In this document: in pieces, positions 17,641 to 26,063 of the stretch | Position numbering within the stretch: the first letter of the stretch is position 1 | How the letters are laid out: each line of letters starts with the position of its first letter | Assembly (NCBI RefSeq): GCF_022815605.1 | Contig: NZ_JALGRP010000001.1 | Span: 33,715 to 97,714 of the forward strand | Direction: 5' to 3' | DNA length: 64,000 bases | From: Microbacterium sp. VKM Ac-2923 | GTDB lineage: Bacteria > Actinomycetota > Actinomycetes > Actinomycetales > Microbacteriaceae | Position numbers and translations under genes: made by a program | Notes under the pieces: generated by a model | The model's input: only the letters and a program-made list of their open reading frames with translations | What the model was told of the DNA's origin: nothing | Database searches by the model: none

Positions 17641-18975
17641 ATGAGCACACGGATCGCCGCCCGACGGGTCTACCTCGACGGTGCCTTCACCCCCGCCACG
17701 GTCGTGATCGACGAAGGCGTCATCACCGCCGTCGACCCCTTCGATGCGACGGCCGGCACGGTGCTGCCCGGCGACGCCGTGCTGCTGCCCGGACTCGTCG
17801 ACTCGCACGTGCACCTCGACGAACCCGGCCGCACCGAGTGGGAGGGCTTCGCCACCGGCACCGCCGCAGCCGCCGCGGGCGGCATCACGACGGTCGTCGA
17901 CATGCCGCTGAACAGCTCGCCCGCCACCACGACCCCCGAGGCACTGGATGCCAAGCGCGCGGCGGCCGCGGGCAAGCTCGCCGTCGACGTGGCCTACTGG
18001 GGAGGAGCGGTCCCCGAGAACCTCGGATCGCTGCGGACCCTCTCCGACGCCGGGGTCGTGGGCTTCAAGTGCTTCCTCTCGCCGAGCGGCATCGACGAGT
18101 TCGGACATCTCGACGCCGCCCAGCTCGAACGGTGCCTCACCGAGTTGGCCGCCTTCGACGGCCTGCTCATCGTGCACGCCGAAGACCCGGGGCATCTGCA
18201 CGCCGACGGCGCGCTCGGCCCGCGCTATCGCGACTTCGAGGCGAGCCGCCCGCCGCTGAGCGAGCGCGCCGCCATCCGCCGGGTGATCGACGCCGCTCGG
18301 CGCACGGGCGCCCGTGCCCATATCGTGCACGTGTCCGACGGCGGGGCCCTCGACGACGTGCGCGCGGCCAAGGCCGAAGGCGTGCGCATCACGGTCGAGA
18401 CGTGCCCGCACTACCTGACCCTCGACGCCGCCGACGTGCCCGACGGTGCGGGGGCGTTCAAGTGCTGCCCGCCGATCCGCGGTGGCGATAACCGCGATCT
18501 CCTGTGGGCGGGCGTCATCGACGGCACGATCGACGCGATCGTCAGCGATCACTCGCCGGCCACCGCCGAGTTGAAGAACAACCCCGACTTCGGCCTCGCG
18601 TGGGGCGGGATCGCCGGCCTGCAGACGGGACTCTCGGCCGTCCACACGACAGCACGGGAGCGGGGCCTCGCCTTCGAGAGCCTGCTCCCGCTGTTCACCA
18701 CCGGCCCCGCCCGCATCGCGGGCCTCGAGGGGCTCGGCGTCATCGAGCCGGGCGCACCGGCCCACCTCGTCGCCTTCGCCCCCGACGAAACGTTCGTGGT
18801 GGATGCCGCGACGCTGGAGTACCGCAACCCCGTGACGCCGTGGCACGGCAAGACCCTCACCGGTGTCGTCCGCGAGACGTGGCTGCGCGGTGCCTCGGCC
18901 TACCGGCGGGGGGCGCCCGTGACCGAGCGCGAGGGTCGCGAGATCCTCCGCACCCCCGCGGTGGTGGAGGCGTGA
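17641..18975 (+). CDS. allB: Allantoinase
   Basis: A 444-residue amidohydrolase-superfamily enzyme that opens the hydantoin ring of S-allantoin to allantoate. The binuclear metal site is visible: His56 and His58 in DSHVHLDEPGRTEWEG, the carboxylated lysine Lys143 in GFKCFLSPSG, HAEDPGH, AHIVHVSDGG and SDHSPA. The DEPGR and GFK context separates it from dihydroorotase. The frame is open to 17590, but the ATG at 17641 fits a leaderless start and the family N-terminus. The next gene's GTG overlaps its stop by 4 nt. Confidence 0.96.
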   Translation: MSTRIAARRVYLDGAFTPATVVIDEGVITAVDPFDATAGTVLPGDAVLLPGLVDSHVHLDEPGRTEWEGFATGTAAAAAGGITTVVDMPLNSSPATTTPEALDAKRAAAAGKLAVDVAYWGGAVPENLGSLRTLSDAGVVGFKCFLSPSGIDEFGHLDAAQLERCLTELAAFDGLLIVHAEDPGHLHADGALGPRYRDFEASRPPLSERAAIRRVIDAARRTGARAHIVHVSDGGALDDVRAAKAEGVRITVETCPHYLTLDAADVPDGAGAFKCCPPIRGGDNRDLLWAGVIDGTIDAIVSDHSPATAELKNNPDFGLAWGGIAGLQTGLSAVHTTARERGLAFESLLPLFTTGPARIAGLEGLGVIEPGAPAHLVAFAPDETFVVDAATLEYRNPVTPWHGKTLTGVVRETWLRGASAYRRGAPVTEREGREILRTPAVVEA

Positions 18976-20399
18976 GCGCCGCGGGGACGGGAACGCGGAA
19001 CCCGGGGGGAGGCTTCGACGAGCTCAGCCACCGCGTGTCGGCCGCGCCCGAGGTCCCTGAGCCCGTCGCAGGGACCGGACCCCAGGGGTCGGGGGGAGGC
19101 TTCGACGAGCTCAGCCACCGCGTGTCGGTCGCGCCCGAGGTCCCTGAGCCTGTCGAAGGGACCGGACCCCACGGGCCCGTTCCGATCCTCCAGCCCGGCC
19201 GCGGGCCGATCCCCGGCGACCACTACCTCCCCGCCACCCCCGACACCGTGCTGTGGGGGCGCCTGCCCTGCGCCACCGACGCCGCCGTGCTCGCGATCTC
19301 CTCGGGCGACAGCGTCACCTTCGACACCGTCAGCCACGAGGGCATCCTCGACGACCAGGGCAAAGACCCCGAGGCCTACTTCGCCGCACAGGGGGTACCG
19401 CGCGCCGAGGTGCTCGACGATGCGATCGAGATCGCGGCATCCGTTGTTCGAGACCCCTTCGCCGACGGGCCGCACGTGGTCGTCGGACCGGTGCACGTCG
19501 TCGGCGCCCACCCGGGTGACCTGCTCAAAGTCACGGTCGAGACGCTCGTTCCGCGCGTGCCGTACGGCGTCATCTCCAACCGGCACGGCAAGGGCGCGCT
19601 GGTGGGCGAACTGCCGCGCGGAGAGCACAACGTCAGCGTGTTCGCCGCGGTCGCCGAGCGAGACGGCATCCTGCACGGCACCCTCCCCGTCGTCGAGGGC
19701 GGCGAGCCGGTCGTGACCTTCCCCCTCGCGCCGTTCCTGGGGACGATGGGGGTCGCGGTGGCAGGTTCCGAGCGCCCGCACTCCGTGCCGCCGGGGGCGC
19801 ATGGCGGGAACATCGACATCAACCTCCTCGTCGAGGGCACGACCCTGTTCCTCCCCGTCCAGGTCGAGGGAGCGCTCGCGTACGTCGGCGATCCCCACTT
19901 CGCGCAGGGCGACGGCGAGGTGGCGCTCACCGCGCTGGAGGCGTCGCTGCGCGCGACGCTGCGCTTCGAGGTGATCCCCGGGGATGCCGCCCGCGCCGCG
20001 TTCGGCGAGGTGACGGGTCCGCTGGTGCGCACCCCCGACTACCTCGTCCCGACCGGGATGGACCCCGACCTCGACGCCGCGATGCGCGCCTGCGTGCGCT
20101 CGTCGCTCGCGCTCCTGCACGGCCGATGGGGCATGGACGAGCACCTCGGCTATGCCTACCTGTCCGCGGCGACCGACTTCGACATCTCGCAGGTCGTCGA
20201 CATCGTCTCGGGCGTGCACGCGCGCATCCGCGAGGCCGACTTCGCGGCGGTACCGTCGGTGGAGCCCGAAGCACTGGCCCCCTCCGCGGGTCCGGTGTCA
20301 ACGACACCCGGAGGGATTCCGGGAGCGTCCGGGTTTCCTGGACACTCGACGCGGGGGGATGCCGCCCCCCGCCCCGCATCCGAGGACGGTGCCGCATGA
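18972..20399 (+). CDS. Acetamidase/formamidase family protein with repeat-derived ends
   Basis: A 475-residue protein of the FmdA/AmdA family, which hydrolyses small amides to ammonia and acid. The family core runs from about residue 76 (LQPGRGPIPGDHYLP) to about 435, with SGDSVTFDTVSHEG, HPGDLLKVTVE and PPGAHGGNIDIN. Residues 14-71 are two 29-residue copies encoded by a REP element. Residues about 440-461 are encoded by another dispersed palindrome. The GTG start is coupled to allantoinase (GTGA), and the stop overlaps the next ATG. Because PucG yields oxalurate, this is a candidate for releasing ammonia from oxamate or a related amide. That role is inference. Confidence 0.85.
   Translation: MSAAGTGTRNPGGGFDELSHRVSAAPEVPEPVAGTGPQGSGGGFDELSHRVSVAPEVPEPVEGTGPHGPVPILQPGRGPIPGDHYLPATPDTVLWGRLPCATDAAVLAISSGDSVTFDTVSHEGILDDQGKDPEAYFAAQGVPRAEVLDDAIEIAASVVRDPFADGPHVVVGPVHVVGAHPGDLLKVTVETLVPRVPYGVISNRHGKGALVGELPRGEHNVSVFAAVAERDGILHGTLPVVEGGEPVVTFPLAPFLGTMGVAVAGSERPHSVPPGAHGGNIDINLLVEGTTLFLPVQVEGALAYVGDPHFAQGDGEVALTALEASLRATLRFEVIPGDAARAAFGEVTGPLVRTPDYLVPTGMDPDLDAAMRACVRSSLALLHGRWGMDEHLGYAYLSAATDFDISQVVDIVSGVHARIREADFAAVPSVEPEALAPSAGPVSTTPGGIPGASGFPGHSTRGDAAPRPASEDGAA
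19011..19184 (+). repeat. REP-derived 87-bp duplication inside a gene
   Basis: Two tandem 87-bp units each contain GGCTTCGACGAGCTCAGCCA and GGTCCCTGAGCC(C/T)GTCG, the same inverted GAGCCTGTCGA core found intergenically at 1944 and 4252. The unit is exactly 29 codons long and keeps the acetamidase/formamidase-like frame open. Confidence 0.85.
20291..20352. repeat. Dispersed palindrome, GTGTCC-CCCGGACG family (in-gene copy)
   Basis: Arms GGTGTCAACGACACCCGGA and TCCGGGTTTCCTGGACACTC surround a short spacer. Matching elements lie intergenically at 39586-39650 and 41236-41299. Here it is translated as part of the C-terminal tail of the acetamidase/formamidase-like protein. Confidence 0.75.
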
Positions 20400-22000
20400 C
20401 CGACATCCCCACCGACCTGCGCGACGCCTTCGACGCGTACGAGCGCGCCATCGTCGCCAACGACCTCGACGCGCTCGACGCGTTCTTCGCTCCCGGACCC
20501 GACACGCTGCGCGGCGACACCGCGGGGCTGCTCGTCGGTCACGAGGCGATCAGCGGGTTCCGGTCCCTGCGGGGCGGTGTCCCCCCGCGCGAGATCGCCG
20601 AGGTCCACTACCGCCCGCTCGCGTCGGCGACCGACGGTGACAGCACCGACGGCGACGTCGCCCTGCTGATGTCGGTGTCGCAGTTCCGCGGTGGTGGCCG
20701 TGGCCTCCAGACGCAGGTCTGGCAGCGGATCGACGGGCGGTGGCTCATCGCCGCCGCGCACGTGACCCCGCGCACCCCCGCGCTCGATCGCACGATCTGG
20801 CGCAGCGTCGGCGACCCGTTCCTCCAGGGCGCGTGGGAGGGACCGCTCGAAGGGCTCACGGTCGCGGTGAAAGACCTCTTCGCCATCGCGGGTTTCCGCA
20901 TCGGCGCGGGAAACCCGACGTTCCTCGAAGAGGCCCGGCCCGAGAAGGCCACGGCTCCGGCCGTCGCCGACCTGCTTCGCGGCGGTGCGTCGCTGCGCGG
21001 CATCGCCCGCACCGACGAGTTCGCCTACTCGATCGCCGGCGACAACGCCCACTACGGCACCCCGCCCAACGGCGCCGTCGTCGGTGCGCTCCCGGGAGGC
21101 TCCTCCAGCGGACCGGCGTCCGCCGTCGCCCTCGGTCACGCCGACATCGGGCTCGCCACCGACACCGCGGGTTCCATCCGCGTTCCCGCCTCCTACCAGG
21201 GGCTGTGGGGCCTGCGGACGACCCACGACCTCGTCCCGCGTCAGGGCATGCTCCCGCTGGCGCAGTCCTTCGACACGATCGGTTGGCTCACCCGCGACGG
21301 TGACACCCTTCAGCGTGTCGCCGACTGGTGCCTCAGCTACGACGGCTCCGCGTCGACCGAGAACGTCTACGGCGCCTCCGGCGACGACCTGCCGTGGCGG
21401 TTCGTCGTGCCCGAGGAGATCCTCGACTGCGCCGCCGCCCCCACCCGCGAGGCGTTTTCGAGGCTCCTGGCCGCGCTCGCGGCATCCGACGATCCGCCCT
21501 CGTTCCGTGCCGTGCACACCGGAGATCTGGATGCCGCCTTCACGGCGTTCCGCACGGTCCAGGGCGCGGAGGCCTGGCGCAACGACGGCGAGTGGATGCG
21601 CGCGCACCCCGGGGCCGTGGGCCCGGCGGTCGCCGAGCGCTTCCGTCTCGCCGCACAGATCACCGCTGCCGACGAACGCGCGGCGCGAGACGAACTCGAT
21701 CCGATCGCGGCGCACCTGGCCGAACTCGTCGACGGTTCCGTGCTGATCTTCCCCACCGTCCCGGGTCCCGCCCCGCAGCGCACCGCCGACATCGACGGTG
21801 TCCGGGCCGCCACCCTGCGCATGACCGCGCCCGCCGCCATCGCGGGGCTGCCGGCGATCTCGGTGCCCTTGCTGACGGTGAGCGGAGCCCCCGTCGGCGT
21901 CTGCCTGGTGTCGCGCGCGGGCACCGACATCGCCCTCGTGCGTCTCGCCCGTCGCCTCGCCGCCCTCGCCGCACCCGGGGCGGAAGGCGTGAGCCGATGA
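20396..22000 (+). CDS. Fused HpxZ/AtzH-like and HpxY/AtzE-like amidase
   Basis: A 534-residue two-domain protein. Residues 1-125 form an AtzH/HpxZ-like (DUF3225, NTF2-fold) domain: LRDAFDAYERAIVANDLDALDAFF and WQRIDGRWLIAAAHVT. Residues 130-530 are an amidase-signature enzyme with Lys159 (TVAVKD), the Ser-rich GGSSSGPASA loop (236-242) and nucleophile Ser260 (DTAGSIRVPASY). In Klebsiella, separate hpxZ and hpxY genes lie in the oxalurate operon; in cyanurate degraders the homologues are AtzH and AtzE. With PucG next door, oxalurate hydrolysis is the best guess. The family's small AtzG/HpxX partner was not found. ATG overlaps the upstream stop by 4 nt. Confidence 0.88.
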   Translation: MTDIPTDLRDAFDAYERAIVANDLDALDAFFAPGPDTLRGDTAGLLVGHEAISGFRSLRGGVPPREIAEVHYRPLASATDGDSTDGDVALLMSVSQFRGGGRGLQTQVWQRIDGRWLIAAAHVTPRTPALDRTIWRSVGDPFLQGAWEGPLEGLTVAVKDLFAIAGFRIGAGNPTFLEEARPEKATAPAVADLLRGGASLRGIARTDEFAYSIAGDNAHYGTPPNGAVVGALPGGSSSGPASAVALGHADIGLATDTAGSIRVPASYQGLWGLRTTHDLVPRQGMLPLAQSFDTIGWLTRDGDTLQRVADWCLSYDGSASTENVYGASGDDLPWRFVVPEEILDCAAAPTREAFSRLLAALAASDDPPSFRAVHTGDLDAAFTAFRTVQGAEAWRNDGEWMRAHPGAVGPAVAERFRLAAQITAADERAARDELDPIAAHLAELVDGSVLIFPTVPGPAPQRTADIDGVRAATLRMTAPAAIAGLPAISVPLLTVSGAPVGVCLVSRAGTDIALVRLARRLAALAAPGAEGVSR

Positions 22001-22011
22001 CGCGACCACCC

Positions 22012-22112
22012 CGCGACACAACGCAGGAGTTCCGGTCCCGGGCCTCCGCCGGCGCCCGCGAGATCGGCCGTCGTACCGCGATCCGCGAGGGGTTCTCCTG
22101 CGTTGTGTCGCG
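22012..22112. repeat. Dispersed palindrome, ACACAACGCAGGAG family
   Basis: The longest-armed copy: CGCGACACAACGCAGGAGTT at the left and TCTCCTGCGTTGTGTCGCG at the right, with about 60 nt between. It sits between the amidase and the PucG gene, which are on the same strand. Confidence 0.88.
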
Positions 22113-22238
22113 CACCGCCGCCGCTCCGCCGACGGCCCCGCCGCCCGCCCCGCCGCCTGCTCCGCCGACGGCCCCGCCGACCGCTCGCCGCCGGCTCACG
22201 CCGCCGCACCCGTTCCGCCCCCGCACTATGGAGATCTC

Positions 22239-23474
22239 GTGACCAGCCACCTCCCCGGCCCCATCGACCCGCCCGCCCGTCTGCTGATGGGCCCCGGCCC
22301 GATCTCCGCCTACCCGAGCGTGCTGCGCGCGATGGGGGCGCCGCTCGTCGGCCAGTACGACCCGTTCATGACGGCCACCATGACCGAGACCCAGGAGCTC
22401 TACCGGCAGGTCTGGGCGACGGGGAACGATGCGACACTGCTCGTCGATGGCACCAGCCGCGCCGGCATCGAGGCCGCCATGATCTCCCTCGTGCGCCCCG
22501 GCGACCGGGTGCTGGTCCCCATCTTCGGGCGCTTCGGACATCTGCTGGCCGAGATCGCCGAGCGCGCCCTCGCCGAGGTGCACACGATCGAGGTGCCGTG
22601 GGGTGAGGTGTTCCCGGTGTCGGCCGTCCGCGCGGCGGTCGAGCGCGTCAAGCCGCACCTCGTCGCGTGCGTGCAGGGCGACACTTCCACCACGATGCTC
22701 CAGCCGCTCGACGAGATCGGCGAGATCTGCCGCGCCCACGGTGCCCTCTTCTACACCGACGCGACGGCCTCGCTCGGCGGCAACGCCTTCGAGATGGATG
22801 CCTGGGGCCTGGATGCCGCGACCGCGGGCCTGCAGAAATGCCTCGGCGGCCCGTCGGGGTCGGCGCCGATCAGCCTGTCGGAGCGCGCCGTCGAGGTGGT
22901 GCGTTCGCGGGCCCGCGTCGAGGCCGGGATCCGCGAAGACGGGGATGCCGTGGCACCCGACTTCATCCGGTCCAACTACTTCGACCTCGCGATGATCCTC
23001 GACTATTGGGGACCGCGCCGCCTCAACCACCACACCGAGGCGACGACCATGCTCTACGGCGCGCGGGAGTGTGCGCGGGTGCTGCTGGCCGAAGGGCGGG
23101 ATGCCGTGATCGAGCGGCACCGCCTGCACGGCGACGCCATGCTCGCGGGTGTCGAGGGACTCGGGCTCACGGTCTTCGGCGACGTCGCGCACAAGATGAC
23201 CAACGTCGTCGCCGTCGAGATTCCCGAGGGCGTGACCGGCGACGCCGTGCGCGCGGAGCTGCTGAGCGACTTCGGGATCGAGATCGGCACGTCGTTCGGG
23301 CCGCTGCACGGCCGGGTCTGGCGCATCGGCACGATGGGCTACAACGCCCGCACCGACGCGGTGCTCACCACGCTCGCCGCGCTCGAGGCGGTGCTGCGCC
23401 GACACGGCGCCGCGGTGGCGGCCGGCGGCGGCGTCGAGGCGGCGCAGGGAGTTTACGCGGCGGCACGCTCGTGA
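22239..23474 (+). CDS. pucG: (S)-ureidoglycine--glyoxylate aminotransferase
   Basis: A 411-residue class V, PLP-dependent aminotransferase of the PucG type. It transfers the amino group of unstable ureidoglycine to glyoxylate, giving glycine and oxalurate. PLP-site features are the LMGPGPISAYPSVLRAMG opening, DGTSRAGIEAAM, the aspartate in YTDATASLGG and the Schiff-base Lys200 in GLQKCLGGPSG. The GTG start has GGAG 7 nt upstream. It lies between the amidase and allantoate amidohydrolase, exactly where the pathway needs it. Confidence 0.93.
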   Translation: MTSHLPGPIDPPARLLMGPGPISAYPSVLRAMGAPLVGQYDPFMTATMTETQELYRQVWATGNDATLLVDGTSRAGIEAAMISLVRPGDRVLVPIFGRFGHLLAEIAERALAEVHTIEVPWGEVFPVSAVRAAVERVKPHLVACVQGDTSTTMLQPLDEIGEICRAHGALFYTDATASLGGNAFEMDAWGLDAATAGLQKCLGGPSGSAPISLSERAVEVVRSRARVEAGIREDGDAVAPDFIRSNYFDLAMILDYWGPRRLNHHTEATTMLYGARECARVLLAEGRDAVIERHRLHGDAMLAGVEGLGLTVFGDVAHKMTNVVAVEIPEGVTGDAVRAELLSDFGIEIGTSFGPLHGRVWRIGTMGYNARTDAVLTTLAALEAVLRRHGAAVAAGGGVEAAQGVYAAARS

Positions 23475-23571
23475 CGCCGCTCGCATCCCGGACCGGGGTG
23501 GCTGTGACGGCGCCCGCCGCCGCGGCAGTGCCCACGTCACCGCGCCGCGCCGGCTCGAGCGGAGGCCGACC

Positions 23572-24855
23572 GTGACCACCGCCACCCGCCTGCAGGTCGC
23601 CCCCGAGCGCATTGCCTCGGCCGCCCGCCGCGTGATGGGCCGATGCGAGGAGCTCGCCCGCGTCACCGCGACCCCGGGCGGCATCACCCGCGTCTACCTC
23701 TCTCCCGAGCACGCGCGCGTGAACCGTCTCGCCGCCGAGTGGATGCGCGAGCTCGGCATGACCACGCGCCAGGACGCGGCGGGCAATCAGGTCGGCCGAC
23801 TCGCGCCCGCGGGCCTCCCCGACGCCCCCGCGCTGCTCATGGGCTCGCACCTCGATACGGTCCCGGATGCCGGCCGCTTCGACGGAATCGTCGGGGTGTT
23901 GATGGCCCTCGAGGTCGTGCGGCTCATCCGTCACGTGGACGACGAGGGCGTGGCATCCAGTCCCTTCCCGTTCGCGCTCGAGGTCATCGCGTTCAGCGAC
24001 GAGGAGGGCACGCGCTTCGGCAAAGCCCTGCTCGGATCATCGGCCGTCGCGGGACAATGGGACGAGGCGTGGTGGGATCTGACGGATGCCGACGGCTACA
24101 CGCTGCGGCAGGCGTTCCGCGAGTTCGGTCTCGACCCCGGCCGCGTCGGCGAGGCCGCCCGGCGCCCCCAGGAGCTCATCGGCTACCTCGAGGCGCACAT
24201 CGAGCAGGGTCCCGAGCTGCACCGCAGCGGCCTGGCGCTCGCCGCCGTGTCGTCGATCGCGTCGGCCCGGCGCTTCCAGCTCGTCGTCGAAGGAGAAGCG
24301 CGTCACGCCGGCGGAACGCCGTACGACATGCGTCGCGACGCCCTGCTCGGGGCGAGCGAAGCGGCCCTCGCGGTGGAGCGCATCTGCCGCGCCGAGCACC
24401 ACATCATCGGGACGGTCGGCCAGCTCGAGGCGTTCCCCGGGGCGATGAACGTCGTGCCCGGCGAGGCGCACTTCTCGCTCGACCTGCGCGGCGAGTTCGA
24501 CGCGACCCGCGACCACACATGGGACGAGATCTCGAACGAGCTGGATGCCATCATGGGCCGCCGCGGTCTGCGCTGGCGCGCCCGCGAGGTGCACAGCGCG
24601 CCCGCCGTCTTCTGCGAACCGTTGCTGCAGGACGTCGTCCGCGCGGGAATCGGCGGCGAGGCCCCCACCCTCTTCAGCCGGGCCGGTCACGACGCGATGG
24701 CGATCGGCGCGATCACCGGGGTGGGGATGCTGTTCCTGCGCAACCCCGACGGCATCAGCCACCACCCCGACGAGGCCGTCACCACCGCCGATGTCGCGAC
24801 CGGCGTCCGCGCCCTCGCCGAGGCGGTGCTGCACCTGGGGGCCGAGCCGCGCTGA
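23572..24855 (+). CDS. allC: Allantoate amidohydrolase
   Basis: A 427-residue M20-family enzyme that hydrolyses allantoate to ureidoglycine, CO2 and ammonia. Metal-site residues are visible: His93 and Asp104 (GSHLDTVPDAGRFDG), the Glu-Glu pair in FSDEEGTRFG, and AHIEQGP, with the terminal HHPDEAV histidine. The closely related N-carbamoyl-amino-acid hydrolases share these motifs, but the allantoin context decides. The GTG start lies 97 nt after pucG. Its product feeds PucG. Confidence 0.92.
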   Translation: MTTATRLQVAPERIASAARRVMGRCEELARVTATPGGITRVYLSPEHARVNRLAAEWMRELGMTTRQDAAGNQVGRLAPAGLPDAPALLMGSHLDTVPDAGRFDGIVGVLMALEVVRLIRHVDDEGVASSPFPFALEVIAFSDEEGTRFGKALLGSSAVAGQWDEAWWDLTDADGYTLRQAFREFGLDPGRVGEAARRPQELIGYLEAHIEQGPELHRSGLALAAVSSIASARRFQLVVEGEARHAGGTPYDMRRDALLGASEAALAVERICRAEHHIIGTVGQLEAFPGAMNVVPGEAHFSLDLRGEFDATRDHTWDEISNELDAIMGRRGLRWRAREVHSAPAVFCEPLLQDVVRAGIGGEAPTLFSRAGHDAMAIGAITGVGMLFLRNPDGISHHPDEAVTTADVATGVRALAEAVLHLGAEPR

Positions 24856-24913
24856 GGAACCGTCGGCGTCGGGCCCCGTCGTAAGAAGCGGCGGCGGGCA
24901 ATCGAGCTAAATA

Positions 24914-24944
24914 GATAGTTACGCTATCCGATAGTGGCACTATC
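24914..24944. promoter_or_regulatory. Twin GATAG-N5-CTATC operators
   Basis: Two perfect palindromes, GATAGTTACGCTATC (24914-24928) and GATAGTGGCACTATC (24930-24944), have centres 16 bp apart in an AT-richer patch 72-102 nt before the epimerase-like gene. Tandem short palindromes of this kind are typical TetR- or MarR-family sites. No such regulator is encoded in the window. Confidence 0.6.
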
Positions 24945-25015
24945 GAGTAGGGTGATCCCGTCAGAGGGGATGCCGGCCAGCTCGGCGCCCCGAACCCGAC
25001 CTGAAGGGAACCCCC

Positions 25016-25942
25016 ATGAGCACCCCCACCGCGCACGTCGTCCTCGGCGGCAACGGCGTCATCGGCCGTGAGACGCTGAGCGCTCTGATCGCAGCCGGAG
25101 AGCGACCGTCATCCGTGGGCAGGCGACCTTCCGCCGTGGACGGAACCCACTCCGTGACCGCCGACCTCCTGAACGCGGCCGAGGTCTCGCGGGCGCTGCG
25201 CGGCGCCGAGGTCGCCTATCTCACCGCCGGACTGCCGTACTCGAGTCGCGTGTGGGCGGAGCGGTGGCCCGTCGTTCTCGACAACACGATCGCGGCCGCG
25301 AAAGAGCACGGCGTGCACCTCGTCTATCTCGACAACGTCTACGCCTACGGCCTCGTCGACGGCGCGATGACGGAACACACCCCCCTGGCCCCGCGCAGCA
25401 AGAAGGGGGAGGTGCGCGCGGCCGCGGTTCGCTGCATCGATGACGCCCGGGCGGACGGACTGTCGGTGACGATCGGCCGGAGCGCCGACTTCTACGGCCC
25501 CAGTGCGAACACGAGCGTGTTCAACACGTTCGCCCTCGACAAGATCGCCGTCGGAGCGCGCCCCACGTGGCTGTTCGACGCCGACCAACCGCACTCGCTC
25601 ACCTACACGCCCGACATCGGCCGTGCCCTCGCGCTCCTCGGCACGAATCCGGCCGCCCGGGGCGGCACGTGGCACCTGCCGACGGCCCCGGCGTTGACGG
25701 GGCGCGAGTACATCGAGATCGCGGCCGGTCCCGGTGTCCGCACGGCGGTGATGGGAAGCGCCACGATGCGGATGGGGGCGCTCTTCGCCTCAGCCGCGCG
25801 CGAATCCCTCGAGATGGCCTATCAGAACACCCGGCCGTATCTCTTCGACTCCCGCGCGTTAGAGACGGCGTTCGGAATGACGGCGACGCCGACGAATCAG
25901 GGCATCGCAGCGACGCTGGCCCATCGCCGCGCGCAGTCGTGA
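25016..25942 (+). CDS. NAD-dependent epimerase/dehydratase family protein
   Basis: A 308-residue extended-SDR protein. The dinucleotide-binding glycines are GGNGVIG near residues 9-15. The substrate-side segment VYLDNVYAYG is followed by LAPRSKKGEVRAA, in place of the textbook YxxxK. That suggests an atypical or NmrA-like member. The ATG has GAAGGGAA about 7 nt upstream. Two GATAG-N5-CTATC palindromes control its promoter region. The substrate is unknown and it has no evident link to purine breakdown. Confidence 0.8.
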   Translation: MSTPTAHVVLGGNGVIGRETLSALIAAGERPSSVGRRPSAVDGTHSVTADLLNAAEVSRALRGAEVAYLTAGLPYSSRVWAERWPVVLDNTIAAAKEHGVHLVYLDNVYAYGLVDGAMTEHTPLAPRSKKGEVRAAAVRCIDDARADGLSVTIGRSADFYGPSANTSVFNTFALDKIAVGARPTWLFDADQPHSLTYTPDIGRALALLGTNPAARGGTWHLPTAPALTGREYIEIAAGPGVRTAVMGSATMRMGALFASAARESLEMAYQNTRPYLFDSRALETAFGMTATPTNQGIAATLAHRRAQS

Positions 25943-26063
25943 CGGCCCGCACCCGCCGCTCCACCCGACGTCGCCCGTCTCAGGAGGCCCGGGTCGACCA
26001 CCCCGGCCAGGGGTCACCGATCGGCCTTTCCGCTGTTCGGGCGGCACGCGCGAGAATCGTTCC

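Noticed and set aside
24858..25015. Riboswitch or tRNA in the AT-richer patch
   Set aside because: The AT-rich stretch is explained by two short palindromic operators; no cloverleaf or aptamer-like structure was seen.
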